A program made the translations under genes and the position numbers. A DNA stretch of 64,000 bases from Actinocorallia longicatena (GTDB lineage: Bacteria > Actinomycetota > Actinomycetes > Streptosporangiales > Streptosporangiaceae), in NCBI RefSeq assembly GCF_039534125.1, contig NZ_BAAAUV010000001.1:583347-647346 (forward strand), read 5' to 3'. Under the pieces are notes generated by a model. That model did not search any database. It saw only the letters and a list, made by a program, of their open reading frames with translations, and was not told the DNA's origin. Shown here in pieces: positions 27,742 through 39,279 of this stretch (its first letter is position 1; each line of letters begins with the position of its first letter).

Positions 27742-28817
27742 GGCGCTCCCGCCTTCTTGTTCTTGCCCTGGTTCTTGCCGGTCGAGGACTTCTTGATCGT
27801 CCCCTTGCAGTTTCCGAACGGCTTGCCGGTGCAGGGGACGGGGCCCCAGTTCATCGCGTCGAAGATCGGCTGGAGCCAGGCTCGGGTGATCGCGTTCAGC
27901 TGGAGCCGGACGGTGATCACGTGCCGCCGCTGGTCGTAGGCCTTGACCACGGTGTCGGTGAAGGTGGAGAAGCTCTTGATGGCCAGGGCCACCGAGGCGC
28001 TGTTGGCCTTGAGCGTCATCACGATCTCCGAGACGTTCGCGATCGTGCTCGGCAGTTTCTCGTTGTAGTTCTGCACCAGGACGTCGCCCTGGGTGATGAT
28101 CGACTCGAGGCCGCTGAGGAAGGCCTGCATCCGGTTGCGCTCGTCGGCGAGCTGGCCGCCGACGGAGTTGAAGGCGTTGAACAGGGCCTTCAGCTTCTGG
28201 TCCCGCCGGTTCAGCGATCCGGCCAGGTCGTTCAGCTTGGTCGCGAGGTTCACGATCCGCTGGTCCTGGGCGGCGAGCTTGTCGGTGAACGTGCCGAGGG
28301 TCTGGACGGCGTGGTTGATGTCCTTGCCGTTGTCCCGCAGCAGGTCGGCGCCGCCCTTGAAGGTGTCGCGCAGCCGGGTCGGGTCGACGTTCTTGGCGAG
28401 GCTGGTGAAGGCCGCCAGGGCGTCGTCGATCTCGACCGGCAGATCGGTCTGGTCCTGCTGGATCACGTGCCCGTCGTTCGCCTTGGCCATGCCCGGCTTC
28501 CACGGCGGGTACAGGATGATGTTCCGCTCGCCGATGGTGCTGGCCGACAGGATCGCGGCGTGCACGTCGTTCGGGACCGGGACGCTGTCCTTCACGCTGA
28601 GGGTGACCTTGACCCGGTTGTTCGGCTCGTCGATGTCGATCTTGTCGATGGTGCCGACGTTGGCGCCGAGGACCTTCACCCGGGACTGCTCGTAGAGGGA
28701 GGGCGTCTTGGCGAAGTAGACCGTCAGCTTGTAGGTCCCGCCGCCGCCGACGACCGAGCAGCCGCCCGAAGCGGTCACCACGAGGAGCGCGGCCGCGGCC
28801 GCGACCAGGCGCTTCAT
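27738..28817 (-). CDS. mceD: Mce family protein, fourth of the operon (MceD-like, possible lipoprotein)
   Basis: 359 aa. The N-terminus MKRLVAAAAALLVVTASGGC looks like a lipoprotein signal, which is not usual for the fourth Mce protein in mycobacteria; the -3 Ser makes it a weak lipobox. The Mce domain reads TPSLYEQSRVKVLGANVGTI. A helical region then carries KLNDLAGSLNRRDQKLKAL. The C-terminus is Lys-rich (STGKNQGKNKKAG) after a CTGKPFGNC cysteine pair. ATGA overlap with mceC. It would be one tunnel subunit. Confidence 0.88.
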   Translation of the reverse strand: MKRLVAAAAALLVVTASGGCSVVGGGGTYKLTVYFAKTPSLYEQSRVKVLGANVGTIDKIDIDEPNNRVKVTLSVKDSVPVPNDVHAAILSASTIGERNIILYPPWKPGMAKANDGHVIQQDQTDLPVEIDDALAAFTSLAKNVDPTRLRDTFKGGADLLRDNGKDINHAVQTLGTFTDKLAAQDQRIVNLATKLNDLAGSLNRRDQKLKALFNAFNSVGGQLADERNRMQAFLSGLESIITQGDVLVQNYNEKLPSTIANVSEIVMTLKANSASVALAIKSFSTFTDTVVKAYDQRRHVITVRLQLNAITRAWLQPIFDAMNWGPVPCTGKPFGNCKGTIKKSSTGKNQGKNKKAGAP

Positions 28818-29839
28818 TTCTTCCCTCCGAGCTGCTCTGCCAGTTTGCCGAGGTCGGACGGGGAGAGCTGACCCATCTGCGAGAAGATCGTGTCGAGGTA
28901 GTTGCCCTGGTCGGCGATGCCGGCGAAGGACTGGAGCGAGGGCCCCGCCCAGGCCAGCGCCGTGTTGAGCTGGGCGATGTTCGGATCGATCGTCTTCAGC
29001 GTGTGGTCGAGGTCGGCGATGATGTCGTTCAGGGCCTTCTGCTTGGTGGTGATCAGCTTGGTGAGGCTCTGGACCGCTTCACCGCCCCCGCCCAGCAGGG
29101 TGGTCAGGTAGGCGCGCCGCTCCTTGAGCTGGTCGATGAGCGTCATCGCGTTGTTGACCAGCTCGGAGAGCTTCGCGTCCTTGTCCGAGACGATCTTGAG
29201 CACCTTGTCGCTGTTGTCCAGCAGCTCGGTGACCTTGCCGTCGGTGTCGCTGAACTCGTCGGCGAGCTTGGTGACCTGGGAGAAGGCGTGCGCGATCTTG
29301 TCGCGGTCCTCGGGGGTGAAGGCGGCGAGCTGGTCCAGGACCTTGCTGAAGGTCTTGGTGTCCAGGCCCTGGAGCGCCTTCGTGCCCTCCTTGAGCACCT
29401 CGTTGACCGTGGTGGGCACCTTGGTGCGGTCGACCGGGATGCGCCGCTGGGACTTCGGCACGTCCTCCATGTAGGGCTTGGTGACCGGGCCCGACAGCCG
29501 CAGGAACCGGCCGCCGAGGATGTTGGCCATCCTGATCTCGGCGCGGGTGCTCGGGCCGAGGTCGATGCCGGTGTCGACCTTCCACTTCACCAGCACCTCG
29601 CCCTTCTTGAAGTCGGGCTCGACGCTGGTGATCTGGCCGACCCGGACGCCCGCCACCAGCACGTCGTTGCCGTTGCGCAGGTTGCCGGTGTCGGTGAAGA
29701 CCCCGCTCATCTCGTAGCGGGACTTCAGCAGGCCCATCGTGCCGGTGAGGAACGTCGCGCCGATCACCACGGCGATGACGGCGAGGGAGACCAGGCCGAC
29801 CAGGATCGGCGGGCGGTCGCGGAAGGACTTGAGCGCCAT
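28814..29839 (-). CDS. mceC: Mce family protein, third of the operon (MceC-like)
   Basis: 341 aa. An N-terminal membrane helix (ILVGLVSLAVIAVVIGATFL) is followed by the Mce domain with TGNLRNGNDVLVAGVRVGQI. The long helical region contains regularly spaced hydrophobics (KTFSKVLDQLAAFTPED). The C-terminus is short and charged (LAEQLGGKK), without the Pro-rich tail of some MceC proteins. It is coupled to mceB by TGATG and to mceD by ATGA. Role: lipid-tunnel subunit of the importer. Confidence 0.9.
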   Translation of the reverse strand: MALKSFRDRPPILVGLVSLAVIAVVIGATFLTGTMGLLKSRYEMSGVFTDTGNLRNGNDVLVAGVRVGQITSVEPDFKKGEVLVKWKVDTGIDLGPSTRAEIRMANILGGRFLRLSGPVTKPYMEDVPKSQRRIPVDRTKVPTTVNEVLKEGTKALQGLDTKTFSKVLDQLAAFTPEDRDKIAHAFSQVTKLADEFSDTDGKVTELLDNSDKVLKIVSDKDAKLSELVNNAMTLIDQLKERRAYLTTLLGGGGEAVQSLTKLITTKQKALNDIIADLDHTLKTIDPNIAQLNTALAWAGPSLQSFAGIADQGNYLDTIFSQMGQLSPSDLGKLAEQLGGKK

Positions 29840-30891
29840 CAGTTCCCTCCCGTGAGCATCTTCTTCATGGTCTGGCCGCTCTGCGGGTTGCCCGAGTAGC
29901 TCTTCAGGACCACCGGGTAGGGGCACTTGCCGTCGATGAGGGTCAGGCAGGGCACCGCGCCCCGGACGTAGTTGCCGCCGTTCATGATGCTCATCAGGCG
30001 CTGGAGCTTGGGTCCCGCCAGCTTGAGCACGTCCTGGATGCTGCCGACGTTCTTGTCGATGCCCCGGGTCATGACCGCGAGGCCCGCGACGACCTGGACG
30101 AGCTGGTCGCCGTCCTTGCCGATCAGCTTGTCGGCGGTCTTGAACATCTTCGCCAGCTGGACGATCGCCTGGTCGAGGAGCTGCCGGTTGTTGACGAAGC
30201 CGCCGGACAGCTCGGCGATGTCGTCGACGACCTTGCGGATCTGGGTGTCGCGCCGGGCGATCACCCCGGTGACCGTCGAGTAGTCGGCGAGGAGCTGCTT
30301 CAGGGTCGTCCGGCGGGCCGAGATGGTCGAGGCCAGCTGGTCGACGTTGCTGATCAGGTGGGTGACGTTGGCCTTGTTGCCGTCGAGGGCCTGGTAGATC
30401 GCCATGAGGATCTGGTTGAGCTGCTCGGGGTTGAGGCTCTTGGCCAGCGGGGCGAGCTGGTCGACGAGCTGGCCGATGTCGACGACGGAGTGGGTGCGGG
30501 TGATGACCGCGCCGTCGCGGATCTTCTCGGTGCTGGTGCCCGGGATCAGGTAGACCACCCGCTGGCCGACCGCGCTGCGCCAGCGGATGGCGACCTCGCT
30601 GTCGGCCGGTACCCGGTACTTGTCCTGGACGGTCAGGCCGACCACGGCCTTGCCGTTCTTCACCTTGATCGAGTTCACCTGGCCGACGGGAGCGCCGGCG
30701 ATCTTCAGGACGTCGCCGTCGATGAGGCCGTTGGCGTCGTCGAAGACCGCTGTGATCTTGTAGCCGCCACCGAACGACACCCGGGCGATCTGGGTGCCGA
30801 TCAGGAAGGTGAGCGTCCCGGTGACCGCGAAGAAGGCGATCAGCTTCAGGAAGGTCGCGCGCCGCTGCCGCGCCTGTTCTGTGAGGGCCAC
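29839..30891 (-). CDS. mceB: Mce family protein, second of the operon (MceB-like)
   Basis: 350 aa. A basic N-terminus (TEQARQRRATFLKLI) and membrane helix are followed by the Mce domain with DANGLIDGDVLKIAGAPVGQV. A helical region follows. Near the end a Cys pair appears (AVPCLTLIDGKCPYPV), common in MceB proteins. I chose GTG at 30891, 2 bases after the mceA stop; an in-frame frame extends upstream but has no reason to be used. Role: tunnel subunit. Confidence 0.9.
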   Translation of the reverse strand: MALTEQARQRRATFLKLIAFFAVTGTLTFLIGTQIARVSFGGGYKITAVFDDANGLIDGDVLKIAGAPVGQVNSIKVKNGKAVVGLTVQDKYRVPADSEVAIRWRSAVGQRVVYLIPGTSTEKIRDGAVITRTHSVVDIGQLVDQLAPLAKSLNPEQLNQILMAIYQALDGNKANVTHLISNVDQLASTISARRTTLKQLLADYSTVTGVIARRDTQIRKVVDDIAELSGGFVNNRQLLDQAIVQLAKMFKTADKLIGKDGDQLVQVVAGLAVMTRGIDKNVGSIQDVLKLAGPKLQRLMSIMNGGNYVRGAVPCLTLIDGKCPYPVVLKSYSGNPQSGQTMKKMLTGGN

Positions 30892-30893
30892 CG

Positions 30894-31952
30894 CTAGTTG
30901 CCCTTCTTCTTGGCGTTCTTGTCCGCGGCCGGGGTGGTCGCGTACCACTGCTGGCACGCCGGGAGGCCGAGAAGGATGTGACACGGGTTCGAGGGGATGA
31001 GGACCTTCACCGCGAGCAGCCGGTGCCCGGGGTCGCCACCGGACGGCCAGCCGACGGCCTTGTAGGTCGGGAGCAGGTCGATGATCGTCGGGATGGAGGT
31101 GCCGACCAGCCCGAGCTGGGCGGCGATCACGGCGACCGCCCGCTCCCCCGAGCGGAAGCCCTGCTTGAGACCGTCACCGTGGTGGTCGAAGCCCCCCGCG
31201 ACGATGCCGGACACCCCGTTGACGCCGTCCGCGAAGCCGCGCAGCCGGCCGTTCCCGCTCGCGGCGGTGTCGATGACCGCGTTGGCGCCGCTGACGATCG
31301 ACCCGATGTCGTCGCCCGCGCCCTGGATCCGGGCGAGCCTGGCGAGGTCGCGGAGGAAGACCTCGGCGTTCTTGCGGTTCACGTGGGCGACGTCGACGAT
31401 CTTGTTGACGTTGTCGATCAGCTCGCGGATGTCCCCGCCCTCGCCGTCCAGGCCCTCGGAGAGGGTGTGGACGATCACGGCGAGGTCCTTCGGGTCGAGC
31501 TGGGCGAGGGTGGCGTTGGCGTCGTTCAGCAGGTCGTTCAGGTCACGCGGGTCGGTGGTCTTCTCGAGCCTGGTGCCGGCCTTCACGTAGGGGCCGGTGG
31601 CCTCGTGCTCGCCGGGGATCAGGTTGATGAACTTCGGGCCGAAGACCGACGCGGGCTCGAGCGAGGCGACGACCGTGTCGGCGATCTTGTGACCGTCGCT
31701 GATGCTCATCGTGATCAGCGCCCGGCCGTTCGGCAGCAGATCGATCTCGTTGACCCGGCCGACCTGCATGCCGCGGATCTTCACCGGGGAGGACTTGCCG
31801 AGGCCCTGGCCGGCCTGGCCGAACTCGGCGGTCAGCGTCATGCCCTTGGACTCGTACGGCTTGGTGATCAGCACATAGAGGGTCGCGGAGGTGAGGACGA
31901 TGGTGGCGACCGCGATCGCGAACCTCGTGCCGAGGGAGAGCTCGGTGTTCAT
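30894..31952 (-). CDS. mceA: Mce family protein, first of the operon (MceA-like)
   Basis: 352 aa. N-terminal helix (RFAIAVATIVLTSATLYVLI), Mce domain with GQAGQGLGKSSPVKIRGMQV and GRVNEIDLLPNGRALITM, then a helical region with NDLLNDANATLAQLDPKDLA. C-terminal cysteines occur in NPCHILLGLPACQQW, followed by a Lys-rich end. The ATG overlaps the yrbEB stop as ATGA. It is the first Mce subunit, as in mycobacterial mce operons. Confidence 0.9.
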   Translation of the reverse strand: MNTELSLGTRFAIAVATIVLTSATLYVLITKPYESKGMTLTAEFGQAGQGLGKSSPVKIRGMQVGRVNEIDLLPNGRALITMSISDGHKIADTVVASLEPASVFGPKFINLIPGEHEATGPYVKAGTRLEKTTDPRDLNDLLNDANATLAQLDPKDLAVIVHTLSEGLDGEGGDIRELIDNVNKIVDVAHVNRKNAEVFLRDLARLARIQGAGDDIGSIVSGANAVIDTAASGNGRLRGFADGVNGVSGIVAGGFDHHGDGLKQGFRSGERAVAVIAAQLGLVGTSIPTIIDLLPTYKAVGWPSGGDPGHRLLAVKVLIPSNPCHILLGLPACQQWYATTPAADKNAKKKGN

Positions 31953-32812
31953 CCGGACAACCTCACCGTTCCGCCCTGGCCCCAGAAGACGTAGGACAGC
32001 AGCAGGTTCAGGGTCACGATCATGACGATGGACAACCGGATCGCCCGGCCCGCAGCGGTGCCCACGCCGACCGGGCCGCCGCTGGCGTAGTAGCCGTAGT
32101 AGCAGTGGATCGAGATGACCGCGACGGAGAAGACGGCCACCTTGATGCAGCTGAAGACGAGGTCCTTCAGCGGCAGGTAGAGGTGGAAGTAGTAGTCGTA
32201 GACGCCGGGCGCGAGGCCGAAGAACTCGGTGGAGACGAACCGGGTGGCGAAGAAGCTGGCGAAAAGGGCGATGAGGTAGAGCGGCACGAGGGCGATCAGA
32301 GCGGCGACGACGCGGGTGCAGATGAGGTAGGCGAAGGAGTTGATGCCCATGACCTCGAGGGCGTCGATCTCCTCGGAGATCCGCATGGCGCCCAGCTCGG
32401 CGGTGAACGCCGAGCCGCACTGGGCGGCCAGGGCGATCGAGGCGATGATCGGCGTGATCTCGCGGACGTTGATGAAGCTGCCCACCAGGCCCATGAACGA
32501 CTCGGCCCCGATGACCTGGAGGCCGGTGAAGACCTGAAGGCCGACCTCGGTGCCGACGAACAGCGACATGGTGAACGTCACGAAGATCATGCCGCCGCCG
32601 ACGACCGTGCCGCCGACACCGATGACGATGTCGCTGACCTGCTGGCCGACGGTCTTGGCGTACTTGAAGCGGAAGATGATGTCGCGGACGGAGTACAGGA
32701 GGACCTTCGCGAGGAAGATCGGCCAGCCGGAGACATCGGCGACCTTCTTCACGGCGTTGGTACTGCCCCTGGACGCGCCGAGTGCCGCCTTGCGGGGAGC
32801 GTTGGTCAGCAT
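31949..32812 (-). CDS. yrbEB: MlaE/YrbE family permease, second copy (YrbEB)
   Basis: 287 aa, about five or six membrane helices. It carries the MlaE signature AQCGSAFTAELGAMRISEEI and DALEVMGINSFAYL. With YrbEA it forms the ABC permease heterodimer that takes lipid from the Mce tunnel. It starts 6 bases after the yrbEA stop and overlaps mceA by 4 bases. The N-terminus has about 40 extra polar residues before VSGWPIFLAKVLL. Confidence 0.93.
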   Translation of the reverse strand: MLTNAPRKAALGASRGSTNAVKKVADVSGWPIFLAKVLLYSVRDIIFRFKYAKTVGQQVSDIVIGVGGTVVGGGMIFVTFTMSLFVGTEVGLQVFTGLQVIGAESFMGLVGSFINVREITPIIASIALAAQCGSAFTAELGAMRISEEIDALEVMGINSFAYLICTRVVAALIALVPLYLIALFASFFATRFVSTEFFGLAPGVYDYYFHLYLPLKDLVFSCIKVAVFSVAVISIHCYYGYYASGGPVGVGTAAGRAIRLSIVMIVTLNLLLSYVFWGQGGTVRLSG

Positions 32813-32818
32813 GCGGTC

Positions 32819-33610
32819 TCAGATCTTGGGGGGGTAGGCGATGACGTAGATGGTGGTGATCACGTAGTTGAAACCGAACACGAGCAGCAGCGCGACGACC
32901 GTCGCCTGGTTGACCGCGCGGCCCACCCCGACCGGGCTCTGTTCGCAGGTCATGCCCTTGTAGCAGGCGACCATCGCGGCGATGAAGCCGAAGAGCCAGG
33001 CCTTGAACAGGGTGACCACCAGGTCGGACACCCGCAGGAGAGAGAGGGCCCCGTCGAAGTAGGCGCCGGGGGTGACATCCTGCAGGAGAACGTTGAAGAA
33101 GAACCCGCCGATCGCGCCCGACAGGATCACGAGTGAGGCCAGCATCGTGGAGACGAGGCTGGCCGCCCACATGCGCGGGGTGACGAGGCGGTGAATGGGG
33201 TTCACGGCCATCACCTCCATCGCGCTCAGTTCGTCACGGATGCGCCGGGCACCCATGTCCGAGGTCATGGCCGAACCGCCCGCACCGGCGATGATCAGCG
33301 CGGCGGCGATGGGTGCGACCTCACGGACGAGGCCGACCACGACCGCGCCACCGGTGGCCGACTGCGCGCCGAGCTGACCGGCGAGATCGCCGACCTGGAG
33401 GGCGACCGTCGCACCGAGCGGCAGCGCGATGAGGATGACGGGCATCGTGGTGACACGTGCGAGGAACCAGCACTGTTCCACGAACTCCCAGAACCAGTTG
33501 CGAACATCCCATGTTCGTCGCAGCCCTTCCAGGGCGATGATGAACAACTCGCCGATCTGGGTGAGGAGCCCGCGCACCCGGCTGGTGACCAGGACCGGAA
33601 CGCTTGCCAT
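32819..33610 (-). CDS. yrbEA: MlaE/YrbE family permease, first copy (YrbEA)
   Basis: 263 aa. It contains GAGGSAMTSDMGARRIRDEL and SAMEVMAVNPIHRLVTPRMW, the permease signature that contacts the ATPase. ATG at 33610 has GAGGAGG about 10 bases upstream; an upstream ATG at 33640 would add ten residues. It is the first gene of the mce operon, with a perfect palindrome 36 bases upstream of its start. No MceG/Mkl ATPase gene precedes it or lies elsewhere in the window, so the ATPase must be encoded outside. Confidence 0.93.
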   Translation of the reverse strand: MASVPVLVTSRVRGLLTQIGELFIIALEGLRRTWDVRNWFWEFVEQCWFLARVTTMPVILIALPLGATVALQVGDLAGQLGAQSATGGAVVVGLVREVAPIAAALIIAGAGGSAMTSDMGARRIRDELSAMEVMAVNPIHRLVTPRMWAASLVSTMLASLVILSGAIGGFFFNVLLQDVTPGAYFDGALSLLRVSDLVVTLFKAWLFGFIAAMVACYKGMTCEQSPVGVGRAVNQATVVALLLVFGFNYVITTIYVIAYPPKI

Positions 33611-33646
33611 CGGCAGCCCCTCCTCGTAGTAACGAAGCATTTACAA

Positions 33647-33660
33647 ACCAAGCGCTTGGT
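33647..33660. promoter_or_regulatory. Perfect palindrome ACCAAGCGCTTGGT before the mce operon
   Basis: A 14-bp fully symmetrical site in the divergent region between yrbEA and the fdhF-like gene, typical in size and form of a TetR-family operator. It is the best candidate for mce operon control. Spacing from yrbEA favours repression of that side; fdhF starts 203 bases away. Confidence 0.65.
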
Positions 33661-33863
33661 ACCGTAACGCGGGTCACACGACGTCCACAAGCCCCTGCTA
33701 GACAACGTTTGCGTCAATGGGAGCGGGAAAACCGGCCCCACTGCTACCAAACTCAATCTTGATCACTCTCAGTTTTCGCAGTGCGCGGCCACCCCCGGCC
33801 AAACGGACAACCCAGGCGCCTAGTGTTGATCTGAACAGCACCGCAGCAGTCAGGAGCCGCGTC

Positions 33864-36100
<2,237 letters not shown>

Positions 36101-36101
<1 letters not shown>

Positions 36102-36895
36102 TGGGACGGGTCACGGTCAGGCGCCCGGTCGAGCGGTGGACCGGCGCCGCCAGCGTGAGCCGGGTCGACACGCTGGCGGTCGAGGAGCCGCTCCAGATCA
36201 GGGTCGGCGGCCGGGAGCTGACCGTCACCATGCGGACCCCCGGCGCGGACTTCGACCTCGTCGCCGGGTTCCTGCTCGCCGAGGGGATCATCGGCGGCCG
36301 CGACGACCTGGTGGCGATGAAGCACTGCGGAGACGACGACTACAACGTCGTGGACGCGGGCCTCGCCCGGGAGGTCGCCTTCAAGGCGCGGGCCTTCCCC
36401 ACCTCCAGCGCCTGCGGGGTGTGCGGGACGGAGAGCATCGCCGACCTCGCCCACCGGGCGCGCTGGGACGTCGCCGCCGACGAGACGCGGGTGCCCGCCG
36501 AGGTCCTCGGATCGCTGCCCGGGCTGCTGCGCGAGGCGCAGGCGGTGTTCTCCAGGACCGGCGGGCTCCACGCGGCCGGGCTGTTCACGGCCGAGGGGCA
36601 GCTGCGCTGCCTGCGCGAGGACGTGGGACGGCACAACGCGGTCGACAAGGTCGTCGGCCACGCCCTGCGCGAGGGGCTGCTGCCGCTGAGCGGGCACGTC
36701 CTGCTCGTCAGCGGGCGGGCGTCCTTCGAGCTCACCCAGAAGACGTGGGCGGCGGGGATCCCCGTGCTGGCGGCCGTGTCGGCGCCGTCCTCACTGGCGG
36801 TGTCGCTGGCCGAGAAGGCCGGGATCACCCTCGTGGGCTTCCTGAGACCGCCGACCATGAACGTCTACACCGCTACCCGAAGGGTCAGTCAGTAG
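36101..36895 (+). CDS. fdhD: Formate dehydrogenase accessory sulfurtransferase FdhD
   Basis: 264 aa. FdhD carries sulfur to the molybdenum cofactor of formate dehydrogenases. The essential CxxC is Cys105-Gly-Val-Cys108 in TSSACGVCGTES. GGLHAAGLF, EDVGRHNAVDKVVG and SGRASFELTQK are also canonical. The GTG start uses the last G of the fdhF TAG (TAGTG), implying translational coupling. The pairing supports the idea that the upstream enzyme needs a sulfurated Mo centre. Confidence 0.95.
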
Positions 36896-36926
36896 TCACT
36901 TACTAGGATCGGCTATCGTCTGGGGC

Positions 36927-38108
36927 ATGGACTTCGACCTGCCCGACAGCGCGCTGGCCGTCCGCGAGGGCATCACGGCCGTGACCGCGAAATACGGATA
37001 CGACTACTGGGACCGCTGCGACGCCGAGCACCGGTGGCCCGAGGAGGTCTGGCGCGATCTGGGCGCGGGCGGCTGGCTCGGCCTCGCGGTGCCCGAGGAG
37101 TACGGCGGCGGCGGCCAGGGCCTGCTGGAGCTCGCCGTGGCGCTGGAGACCCTGTCGCGGTCCGGCGCCGGAGCCGCCGCCTCCTTCATCTACCTGCTGA
37201 CACCCGGCTTCGGGGCGCTGACGCTGTCGCGGCACGGCAGCGAGGAGCAGAAGAAGCGGTTCCTCCCGGCGCTGGCGCGTGGCGAGCTCGAGACCTGCTT
37301 CGCGCTGACCGAGCCCGACGCCGGCAGCAACGCCATCAACATCACGACCCATGCCCGCAGGGACGGCGACGGCTGGCTCGTGAAGGGCCAGAAGATCTGG
37401 ATCTCCGGGGTCGAGCGGGCCGACCACATGATGCTGGTGACCAGGACCGTCCCCGCGGCGGAGGCCAAGCCCCGCGCCAGCGGCTTCACCGTCTTCCTCG
37501 TGGACGTGAAGCGCGCCGTGGCCGAGGGCACCCTCACCTTCCAGCCCATTCCCAAGCTCGGCACCAACACCGTCGCCTCCTCGATGGTCTTCCTCGACGA
37601 CGTCCGTGTCACGCAGGAGGACGTGGTCGGGCAGGTCGACGCCGGATTCGCCGTGCTGTGGGACATCCTCAACCCCGAGCGCATCCTGGCGGCGGCCTCG
37701 GGCGTCGGCGGGTCGGAGGCGGCACTGCGGGTCGCGGTCGACTACGCCAAGGACCGGGCCCCCTTCGGCAAGCCCATCGGCACCAACCAGTCGCTGGCCT
37801 TCCCGCTGGCGAAGATCAAGGCGCAGACCGAGCTGGCCCGGCTGATGACCTACAAGGCCGCGTGGCTGTGGGACCGGGGCGAGCCGTGCGGCTCCGAGGC
37901 CAACATCGCCAAGCTGACGGCGTCCGAGGCGGCCTGGCAGGCGGCCGACCGCGCGTTCCAGGTGCACGGCGGGATGGCCTACTCCCTGGAGTACCCCGTC
38001 GCGCGCATGTTCCGCGACGCCCGGATCGGCAAGAACATCCCGGTGGCGGAGGAACTGGTCCTCGCGCACATCGCCCAGCACGACCTGGGCCTGCCGAAGT
38101 CCTACTGA
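36927..38108 (+). CDS. Acyl-CoA dehydrogenase
   Basis: 393 aa. The FAD and substrate regions are clear: FALTEPDAGSNA, KGQKIWISG, YAKDRAPFGKPIG, and VHGGMAYSLEYPVARMFRDAR. In the C-terminal loop the usual EGT(S/A)E is replaced by IPVAEEL, and an LNPER segment could supply the base as in LCAD/IVD-type enzymes. The substrate is unknown. It lies 31 bases after fdhD and may share its transcript. Its 3' end overlaps the convergent amidase by 7 bases. Confidence 0.88.
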   Translation: MDFDLPDSALAVREGITAVTAKYGYDYWDRCDAEHRWPEEVWRDLGAGGWLGLAVPEEYGGGGQGLLELAVALETLSRSGAGAAASFIYLLTPGFGALTLSRHGSEEQKKRFLPALARGELETCFALTEPDAGSNAINITTHARRDGDGWLVKGQKIWISGVERADHMMLVTRTVPAAEAKPRASGFTVFLVDVKRAVAEGTLTFQPIPKLGTNTVASSMVFLDDVRVTQEDVVGQVDAGFAVLWDILNPERILAAASGVGGSEAALRVAVDYAKDRAPFGKPIGTNQSLAFPLAKIKAQTELARLMTYKAAWLWDRGEPCGSEANIAKLTASEAAWQAADRAFQVHGGMAYSLEYPVARMFRDARIGKNIPVAEELVLAHIAQHDLGLPKSY

Positions 38109-38818
38109 CCCGGCGACGGAGCCGAGGCCGCTTCCACGAGGGCCTGGAAGATGCGGAGGTCGTCGCCCTCCTCGGGGTGCCACTGGACACCGATGCCGAA
38201 CCGGTGCCCCTGGAGCTCGACGGCCTCCACCACCTGGTCCTTGGCCCACGCGACCGGCACCAGGCCCTTGCCCAGCCGGTCGACGGCCTGATGGTGGTAG
38301 GTCGGGACGTCCACGTACTCGCCGAGGACCTTCCCCACCGAGCTCGCGAGGCCCACCTGGACCTTGTGCCTGGAGAACTTGCCCAGCACCGGGGCGTGCC
38401 CCTCGTGACCCACCGAGTCGGGCAGGTGCTGGATGAGCGTGCCGCCACGGCAGACGTTGAGCAGCTGCATCCCCCGGCAGACGCCCAGGAACGGCTTGTC
38501 CTGGTCGATGGCGGCGCGCAGCACGGCCAGCTCCCAGCGGTCCCGGACGACGCTGGGCGTCCCGGTGCGCTCGTGGGGCTGGGCCCCGTACCGCGAGGGC
38601 TCCACGTCGGGGCCTCCCGCGATGATGATCCCGTCGAGCCGTCCGACCACGGTCTCCACCGAACTCAGGTCGTCCAGGGGCGGCAGCAGGACGGGGATCC
38701 CGCCCGAACGCTCCACCGACCTGACATAGGAGGTGGCGAGCAGGGCGGCCTCACGCACCCAGACGCTCCAGCGAGCGGGCTCCTGGTACGTCGTCACGCC
38801 GATGAGCGGCTGTGGCAT
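38102..38818 (-). CDS. Class I glutamine amidotransferase-like hydrolase (PuuD/peptidase C26)
   Basis: 238 aa. The catalytic Cys is in FLGVCRGMQLLNV and the His/Glu pair in GVQWHPEEGD. LDGIIIAGGPDVEPSRYG is typical for the PuuD branch, which cleaves gamma-glutamyl-gamma-aminobutyrate or related gamma-glutamyl amines. No other putrescine-pathway gene is nearby, so the exact substrate is open. ATG follows AAGGAG at a normal distance. The 461 bases upstream to 39279 are described separately. Confidence 0.9.
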   Translation of the reverse strand: MPQPLIGVTTYQEPARWSVWVREAALLATSYVRSVERSGGIPVLLPPLDDLSSVETVVGRLDGIIIAGGPDVEPSRYGAQPHERTGTPSVVRDRWELAVLRAAIDQDKPFLGVCRGMQLLNVCRGGTLIQHLPDSVGHEGHAPVLGKFSRHKVQVGLASSVGKVLGEYVDVPTYHHQAVDRLGKGLVPVAWAKDQVVEAVELQGHRFGIGVQWHPEEGDDLRIFQALVEAASAPSPGQ

Positions 38819-39279
38819 TGACGTTCACTCCTTCTTCCCGCGTGTAGCTTGCCGCAACTCGGCGCTCCCCGTACCGGGTTCGGGACGCAGATCACACTTC
38901 GATCCTGCCCGCAACCGTCCTCTTCACGCGGGTAAGAGCTTTGTCACACCGGGTATCAGGTTTTTACACCCCCCTCGATACCATCCAGAATTTCAGGTTC
39001 CGAATAGGCGGGAAAATGGCGGTCACAGCCCCCCTCCCGACCGATACCGAGCAGTATTCACCATCGGGCCACCACTACGGAGAACCATCAAACGACTACC
39101 CAACGTAGATAGTCGGACGTCTTGGCGCGAACCGGTTGAGGTTGTCTACCTCGGATGTAACACTCCGAGCTAAGCGAGATGCACCGCGAGTACCGGGATC
39201 GGGCCGCTGTGGGGGGTGGGCGGGAACGGTGTTCGGCAGCGCATTCGAAACCTGATTCGCCAGGGGGGCGGATTGACAC
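38819..39279. other. Intergenic region, lower GC, with one doubtful 30-codon ORF
   Basis: This divergent region between the PuuD-like gene and the flavohemoprotein gene is the longest gene-free stretch apart from the MITE zone, and it is distinctly less GC-rich than its surroundings. On the plus strand 39016-39108 encodes a possible 30-aa peptide beginning MAVTAPLPTDTEQYSP; its ribosome site is poor, so I do not call it a gene. Inverted repeats GGTATC-N19-GATACC (38952-38982) and CTCGGA-N8-TCCGAG (39150-39169) are present. It probably holds two promoters and regulatory sites. Confidence 0.4.
39150..39169. promoter_or_regulatory. Inverted repeat CTCGGA-TGTAACAC-TCCGAG upstream of the flavohemoprotein gene
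   Basis: 6-bp arms around an 8-bp AT-richer core, 110 bases before the ATG. Flavohemoprotein genes are commonly controlled by nitric-oxide sensors, but I cannot match this to a known NsrR consensus. Confidence 0.35.

Noticed and set aside
36880..36930. TetR-like operator around AGTCACTTACT before the second acyl-CoA dehydrogenase
   Set aside because: Only a partial, imperfect repeat overlapping the fdhD stop; not convincing.
39016..39108. 30-aa ORF beginning MAVTAPLPTDTEQYSP
   Set aside because: Ribosome site too close or weak and no known relative; kept only as a note in the intergenic entry.
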